This document shows positions 59,247-64,000 of a stretch of 64,000 nt of DNA, in pieces; positions within the stretch are counted from its first letter, which is position 1; every line of letters begins with the position of its first letter. A program made the translations under genes and the position numbers. Below the pieces are notes generated by a model. It had not been told where the DNA came from and made no database searches. It was given only the letters and a program-made list of their open reading frames with translations. This DNA is from Nitrospirota bacterium (GTDB lineage: Bacteria > Nitrospirota > Leptospirillia > Leptospirillales > Leptospirillaceae), in contig DAHVAL010000002.1 in NCBI GenBank assembly GCA_027314645.1, forward strand, positions 1-64,000. Reading direction: 5' to 3'.

Positions 59247-59705
59247 TCAAGAGGGTCCTGATGCTTCTGGCCTCCTTACGCGGAGGTGGCCGGACACCGT
59301 TTTTTTTTGCCGGTCCGAAAGGGACACCATCGTCACGCCAAGACAGACGAGCAGAATGCCGATCCAGCGCACGGGCGGAATCCCTTCCCCCAGAAACAGA
59401 AGGGCGGAGAGGGGCGTCAGAATATACCCGATGGATGTGAGGGGGATGATGTAAGACAAATCCGAAACGGAAAGAAGCTCCATCAACACCCCGAAATGAA
59501 GCGCTTCGAACGCCGTACCAATCAATACCTGGGGAGACTTCAATATCGCTCCGATGAACACCAGGGAGGTAAGCGATTGGGAGGAAAAGGGAGGGGTACT
59601 CTGAAGACCGCGCTTGATCAGAATAAACCCGACCGCTTCAGAAAGAAGACCGATCAGAAGAAGAATCCAGACTTTCCGTTTGGAGAAGGTCATGCCTCGT
59701 TCCAA
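59247..59705 (-). CDS. Half-size EamA/ArnE-like transporter
   Basis: GLLSEAVGFILIKRGLQ; IIPLTSIGYILTPLSALLFLGEGIPPVRWIGILLVCLGV. Confidence 0.78.
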   Translation of the reverse strand: MERGMTFSKRKVWILLLIGLLSEAVGFILIKRGLQSTPPFSSQSLTSLVFIGAILKSPQVLIGTAFEALHFGVLMELLSVSDLSYIIPLTSIGYILTPLSALLFLGEGIPPVRWIGILLVCLGVTMVSLSDRQKKTVSGHLRVRRPEASGPS

Positions 59706-59738
59706 TATCGCAGGTTGGCGATATTTTCGGAGTATGAA

Positions 59739-59927
59739 TTACTTCTTGTGTTCAATCTTCTCCTCGGTGTCCGACGCGTCGGTCCCGTCCTTCAGGGAAC
59801 GCTTGAAGTTCGAGATCGCTTTTCCCATTCCAGCGCCGATTTCCGGTAATTTCTTCGCCCCGAACAAAAGCATGACGATCAAAAGAAGGACAATCAGGTG
59901 AACCGGCTCAAAGAGTCCTGTCAGCAT
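59739..59927 (-). CDS. tatA: Twin-arginine translocase TatA/E
   Basis: PVHLIVLLLIVMLLFGAKKLPEIGAGMGKAISNFKR. Confidence 0.92.
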   Translation of the reverse strand: MLTGLFEPVHLIVLLLIVMLLFGAKKLPEIGAGMGKAISNFKRSLKDGTDASDTEEKIEHKK

Positions 59928-60005
59928 TTCTCATTCCTCCAGAAAATTTTACTCTCTAGCCAGTATACACCATTTATGACAGGGTTTATCCGCCCCCTTT
60001 GGAGG

Positions 60006-61460
60006 TCAAGGGACAAGAATGGCGAGCGAGGTTTCGATGTAGTGGACAAAGGGAAGAGGAAAAATCCCCATCACGACCGTCATGGCGGCCGTCAGGAAGA
60101 GAGCGAACTTTTCCATCCGATTCGGCATAAATTCCACCACTTCTTCAGGTTCCTTCATATACATCGTCATGACGATCTGAATGTAATAGTACGCCCCGAC
60201 CGCGCTCAACAGGACTCCGACGACGGCAAGCCAGGTAAAGCCGGCATGAACCGCCGCCATAAAGATGTAAAACTTTGCGAGGAATCCTCCGAACGGCGGA
60301 ATCCCCGCCAATGAAAACATGAAAATGAGCATGAGGAATGCGGCCATCGGATTTTTCTTGTTCAGACCCACGAAGTCCTGAATCTCCTCCCCTTCAACAC
60401 CCTTACGCCGAAGGATAAGGACGATCCCGAAGGCTCCCAGGGTCATAAACAAATAAACAAACAGATAGAACATGAGGGCAAACAGACTCTCCCGGCTGGG
60501 ATTGAGAAGGCCGATGACGGCGAAGCCGGCATGCCCGATGGAAGAATAGGCCAGCATCCGCTTGATGTTTTTCTGCACGAGGGCGACGATGTTTCCGATC
60601 AGCATCGAAAGGATCGCGATCATGATGATAAGCCACGTCCAGTGATCCTTGTTCGCGGAAAACGCCACCCAGAACACCCTCAGAAAAACGCCAAAGGCGG
60701 CCACCTTACCGACAGAGGCCATGAACCCGGTCACCACCGTAGGAGCCCCTTCATACACGTCAGGCGTCCACATATGGAAGGGCGCCGCAGAAACCTTAAA
60801 GGCAAAGCCGACCATCGTCAGAATCATTCCCGCGATGATCATGGGTTTGAGAGCCCCAGGATTTTGCACAAAGGCCGCAAGCCCGCTGATCGATTCCGTT
60901 CCGGAGGCCCCGTAAAGGAGAGAAATCCCGTAGAGAAAAATCGCGGCGGCAAAGGCGCCCAAAAGAAAATATTTGAAGGAGGCCTCGACAGACCTGTGAA
61001 TGGACCGCTTGAGACCGACAAGCACATAAAGGCAAAGGGACATCAGTTCGATACCGAGGAACAAGGTGATCAGGTCTCCCGCCGAAACCATAATCATCAT
61101 TCCCACGGCCGCAAAGATGAGAAAGCCGTAATATTCTCCGACATGAATGTCCTCTTTTTCCAAATACGGAAGAGAAAAGAGGATCGTGATGATCGTCCCT
61201 GTATAGATCACCATCTTAAAGAAATTGGAGAAGGGGTCGACGATATAGAGCCCTTGATAAAGGGGAAGCCCCTTGCCATTCAGGCCGAACGTGGCAATCA
61301 TCGCAAAAATCAAGGATGCAATGGCGAACAGCCCGAGCCAGGAACGCTTCTCTTTGGGAACGAATGGTTCCATAAGAAGAAGAATGCTCCCCAGAACGGT
61401 CAGGTAGATCTCCGGCATGGTTCCCATAATGTTTACAGGGGAAAAATTCATCAACAACAC
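60006..61460 (-). CDS. nuoN: NADH-quinone oxidoreductase subunit N
   Basis: 484 aa multi-TM; YSSIGHAGFAVIGLL; FSLAGIPPFGGFLAKFYIF. Confidence 0.95.
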   Translation of the reverse strand: MLLMNFSPVNIMGTMPEIYLTVLGSILLLMEPFVPKEKRSWLGLFAIASLIFAMIATFGLNGKGLPLYQGLYIVDPFSNFFKMVIYTGTIITILFSLPYLEKEDIHVGEYYGFLIFAAVGMMIMVSAGDLITLFLGIELMSLCLYVLVGLKRSIHRSVEASFKYFLLGAFAAAIFLYGISLLYGASGTESISGLAAFVQNPGALKPMIIAGMILTMVGFAFKVSAAPFHMWTPDVYEGAPTVVTGFMASVGKVAAFGVFLRVFWVAFSANKDHWTWLIIMIAILSMLIGNIVALVQKNIKRMLAYSSIGHAGFAVIGLLNPSRESLFALMFYLFVYLFMTLGAFGIVLILRRKGVEGEEIQDFVGLNKKNPMAAFLMLIFMFSLAGIPPFGGFLAKFYIFMAAVHAGFTWLAVVGVLLSAVGAYYYIQIVMTMYMKEPEEVVEFMPNRMEKFALFLTAAMTVVMGIFPLPFVHYIETSLAILVP

Positions 61461-61516
61461 TCCTTCAGGAACTTACATTCGTTGCTTATTGGATCCTCCC
61501 GCGACCCCGTTCGCCT

Positions 61517-63016
61517 CTAATGGAGCGACGCGAGGGGAACGGGCTGAAGCTGTCCGACAAGGTGTGCCACACTTTGATGAAAGACTGACAACACGGGGTT
61601 CGGCACAAGGCCGATCATGATGACAAGAACCACGAGAGGCAGCAAAGCGCCCCATTCATAGGCCTTCAGGTCCGGCATCGCATAAGTTTTGGGAGTATAG
61701 ACTCCCCAAACAACCCGGGAAAGCATATACAAAAGATACATGGCAGACAGGATGACGCCCGTTGTGGCAATGGAAGAGGCGATGGCGTGATTTTTGAAAG
61801 ACCCGATCAGAACCAGAAATTCTCCAACGAAGGAATTTGTTCCGGGAAGCGCCAGCGAGGAGAGGGCAAAGATGACAAGCATTGTCGAATATACCGGCAT
61901 CTGCTTTGCCAATCCGCCATACTCCGAAAGGAGGCGCGAATGGGATCTGTCATAAACGACTCCAATGCAAAGAAAGAGCGCCCCCGTCGTAATCCCGTGG
62001 TTCAGCATCTGCATCAACGCCCCTTCAATCCCTTGGGTATTGAAGACAAAGATTCCAAGTGTCACCACCCCCATATGGCTTACCGAGGAATAGGCGATCA
62101 GCTTTTTCATGTCTTCCTGGGCAAGAGCCATAAAGGCCCCCCAGATGATTGCGATGATCGAAAGAGCCAGCATAAACGGGGTAAAAAAGTGGGAGGCACC
62201 GGGAAACATCGGAAGGGAAAAGCGCAAGAACCCGTAGGCTCCCATTTTAAGCATGATGGAAGCGAGGATGACCGAACCAGCCGTCGGCGCTTCGACGTGG
62301 GCGTCCGGCAGCCATGTATGGAATGGGAACATCGGAATTTTCACCGCAAAAGCGGCAAACATCGCCAGAAAACCCAAAATCTGGAATGTCATCCCGTAGT
62401 GCTGTCCCGTCAGCCGACCAATGTCGAAGGTATGTCCGCCCGCGAAGTAAAGGGCGATGATGGTGACAAGGAGAAGAAGCGAACCCGCGAGGGTGTAGAG
62501 AAAGAACTTGATGGCCGCATAGATCCTATTTGGGCCGCCCCACACCCCGATGATCAAGTACATCGGGATGAGCATGGCCTCCCAGAACACATAGAAAAGG
62601 ACAAAGTCGGTTGCGCAAAAAACTCCGATCATCGCCCCCTCGAGTACCAGGAGATTGACCATGAAAAGAGGAACCTGCTTCGAGATCCCGGACCAAGAAG
62701 TCAAAACGGTCATCGGCAGGAGAAGGGTGGTCAACAGAATGAGAACGAGGCTGATCCCATCGATTCCCAGGGAATAGTGGATATTCGCAAACGGAATCCA
62801 GAGATGATTTTCGACAAATTGCATCTGGTAAAGATGGGGATCTTGCCCGACAAGGAGAGAGAGCGAAACCACAAACTCAACGAGGGTGACTCCTAATGCC
62901 ACCCATTTGACGATACCCTCCGAGTCATGCCTCCGATAAAAAGGGAGAAGAAGAAGGGAGGACACCACCGGGAAGAAGATAAGAAAGGTCAGGATCGGTA
63001 TCGATAAAAAAGTCAT
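61517..63016 (-). CDS. nuoM: NADH-quinone oxidoreductase subunit M
   Basis: LIAYSSVSHMGVVTLG; WLPDAHVEAPTAGSVILASIMLKMG. Confidence 0.96.
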   Translation of the reverse strand: MTFLSIPILTFLIFFPVVSSLLLLPFYRRHDSEGIVKWVALGVTLVEFVVSLSLLVGQDPHLYQMQFVENHLWIPFANIHYSLGIDGISLVLILLTTLLLPMTVLTSWSGISKQVPLFMVNLLVLEGAMIGVFCATDFVLFYVFWEAMLIPMYLIIGVWGGPNRIYAAIKFFLYTLAGSLLLLVTIIALYFAGGHTFDIGRLTGQHYGMTFQILGFLAMFAAFAVKIPMFPFHTWLPDAHVEAPTAGSVILASIMLKMGAYGFLRFSLPMFPGASHFFTPFMLALSIIAIIWGAFMALAQEDMKKLIAYSSVSHMGVVTLGIFVFNTQGIEGALMQMLNHGITTGALFLCIGVVYDRSHSRLLSEYGGLAKQMPVYSTMLVIFALSSLALPGTNSFVGEFLVLIGSFKNHAIASSIATTGVILSAMYLLYMLSRVVWGVYTPKTYAMPDLKAYEWGALLPLVVLVIMIGLVPNPVLSVFHQSVAHLVGQLQPVPLASLH

Positions 63017-63123
63017 TCTTATTTACCCTCGCAAGATATGATTAATCGTCTCCGAGCGGCTGGGAGCCATGAAGGGAGACGAAGGTTGCAAGTAAACCCA
63101 TTTCCGGCATTCTCCGCCGTTAA

Positions 63124-64000
63124 TCACATTCTGTTAAACACAAGGTAGAAGGCGACCAGGCCGAACACTCCAATGGCCATGACCATGGCGTAATTTTGCA
63201 GTTGGCCCGTTTGATACCGGCGGAGCCCCAATCCAGAATTTCTGAAAAAGGCGGCCACCCCGTTCACGGTTTCATCGATCACGCCCTTGTCCAGTTCCTG
63301 CCAGAATAAGCGTCCAATGAGGAATGACGAGCGAACGAACACCAAATCGTAAAGCTCATCAAAGTACCATTTATAAAGCGACAGCTTATAGAAGAATGAT
63401 AACCCCTTGGCGAGGGAGCCTGGAATAGAGGATTCCCTTCCATAAAACGCCCATGCCACAAAAATTCCCAGAACCCCCACTCCGACGGAAAGCCCCTTCA
63501 GGGCACTATCCGACATGCCTCCGGCCACGGGATCTTGGTGCGGGATCGGGAGTTCCTGGGCCAGATACTCCAAGACTCCGTAATGTTCCCCTGCCCATCC
63601 GGCAACCACCGCCGCAATCGATAAGAGCACCAGCGGGACAGTCATCGTCCATGGGCTTTCATGGGGATGAATTCCATGGCCCCCATGGCCCGCTTGATCC
63701 GAATGGAAACGCTCCTTTCCGCCAAACACCAGGAACATCAGACGGAAGCTATAAAACGCCGTAAGGACCGCCGTTAATACCCCGATCATCCAGAGGATTT
63801 GGCCCAGGGGGCCTTGCTGATAGGCCGTAACAAGGATAAGATCCTTGCTATAGTAGCCTGCAAAGGGAGGAATCCCAGAAAGGGCCAAGGACCCGATAAG
63901 CATTGTGACGAATGTCAGGCCGATATATTTGCGCAACCCCCCCATCCTGAAGACATCCTGTTCACCGGAGAGGGAGTGGATGACCGACCCCGCCCCAAGG
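63124..64000 (-). CDS. nuoL: NADH-quinone oxidoreductase subunit L, partial (N-terminus beyond right edge)
   Basis: MGGLRKYIGLTFVTMLIGSLALSGIPPFAGYYSKDLIL; upstream of nuoM. The listed ORF Met at 63945 is internal. Confidence 0.93.
   Translation of the reverse strand, partial: LGAGSVIHSLSGEQDVFRMGGLRKYIGLTFVTMLIGSLALSGIPPFAGYYSKDLILVTAYQQGPLGQILWMIGVLTAVLTAFYSFRLMFLVFGGKERFHSDQAGHGGHGIHPHESPWTMTVPLVLLSIAAVVAGWAGEHYGVLEYLAQELPIPHQDPVAGGMSDSALKGLSVGVGVLGIFVAWAFYGRESSIPGSLAKGLSFFYKLSLYKWYFDELYDLVFVRSSFLIGRLFWQELDKGVIDETVNGVAAFFRNSGLGLRRYQTGQLQNYAMVMAIGVFGLVAFYLVFNRM

Noticed and set aside
59247-59454. ORF 59122-59454 (MARLERFELPTLGTGIRCSIRTELQAHG...)
   Set aside because: Its N-terminal part is translation across the tRNA-Arg gene, a common mis-annotation; the rest is antisense to the EamA gene.
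1-64000. CRISPR array, transposon, prophage or defence island
   Set aside because: No spaced direct repeats, transposase, integrase, phage or recognised defence genes found on reading; RecBC is housekeeping.

Overview
The window is a chromosomal segment of a GC-rich Gram-negative bacterium. Gene content and protein character resemble an acidophilic Nitrospirota/Leptospirillum-type organism, but this is inference only. It is dominated by housekeeping and biosynthetic operons. I saw no transposase, phage module or CRISPR array. Main blocks, left to right: recB (partial, missed by the ORF track) and recC; gnd; an MscS channel; a phoR/phoB-type two-component system; a ten-gene minus-strand operon running metK-ahcY-thiS-cysK/M-moeB-thrC-moaD/cysO-NIL-moeB-JAMM; tRNA-Ala; an MCP; a TMEM175-type channel; a triple-GAF GGDEF protein; aroE; hemN/hemE/cbiX; a hopanoid region (hpnJ, hpnI, hpnA, hpnG, shc, ispH plus linked membrane proteins); tkt-tal-zwf; a ClC channel with a DUF4010/MgtC-like gene; a B12-radical SAM protein with a ferritin-like protein; tRNA-Arg; tatA; and nuoN/M/L. 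The strongest observation is upstream of metK. The minus strand there carries a consensus-like sigma70 promoter, a SAM-II-like aptamer and an intrinsic terminator. An 8-nt antiterminator complementarity links the aptamer to the terminator. This apparent SAM-sensing transcriptional switch heads an operon that joins SAM synthesis and recycling to a protein-thiocarboxylate sulfur relay. Both sulfur-carrier proteins in the operon have dipeptide tails after the diglycine (-GGAE and -GGGRN), and the operon also encodes a JAMM protease that could remove them.
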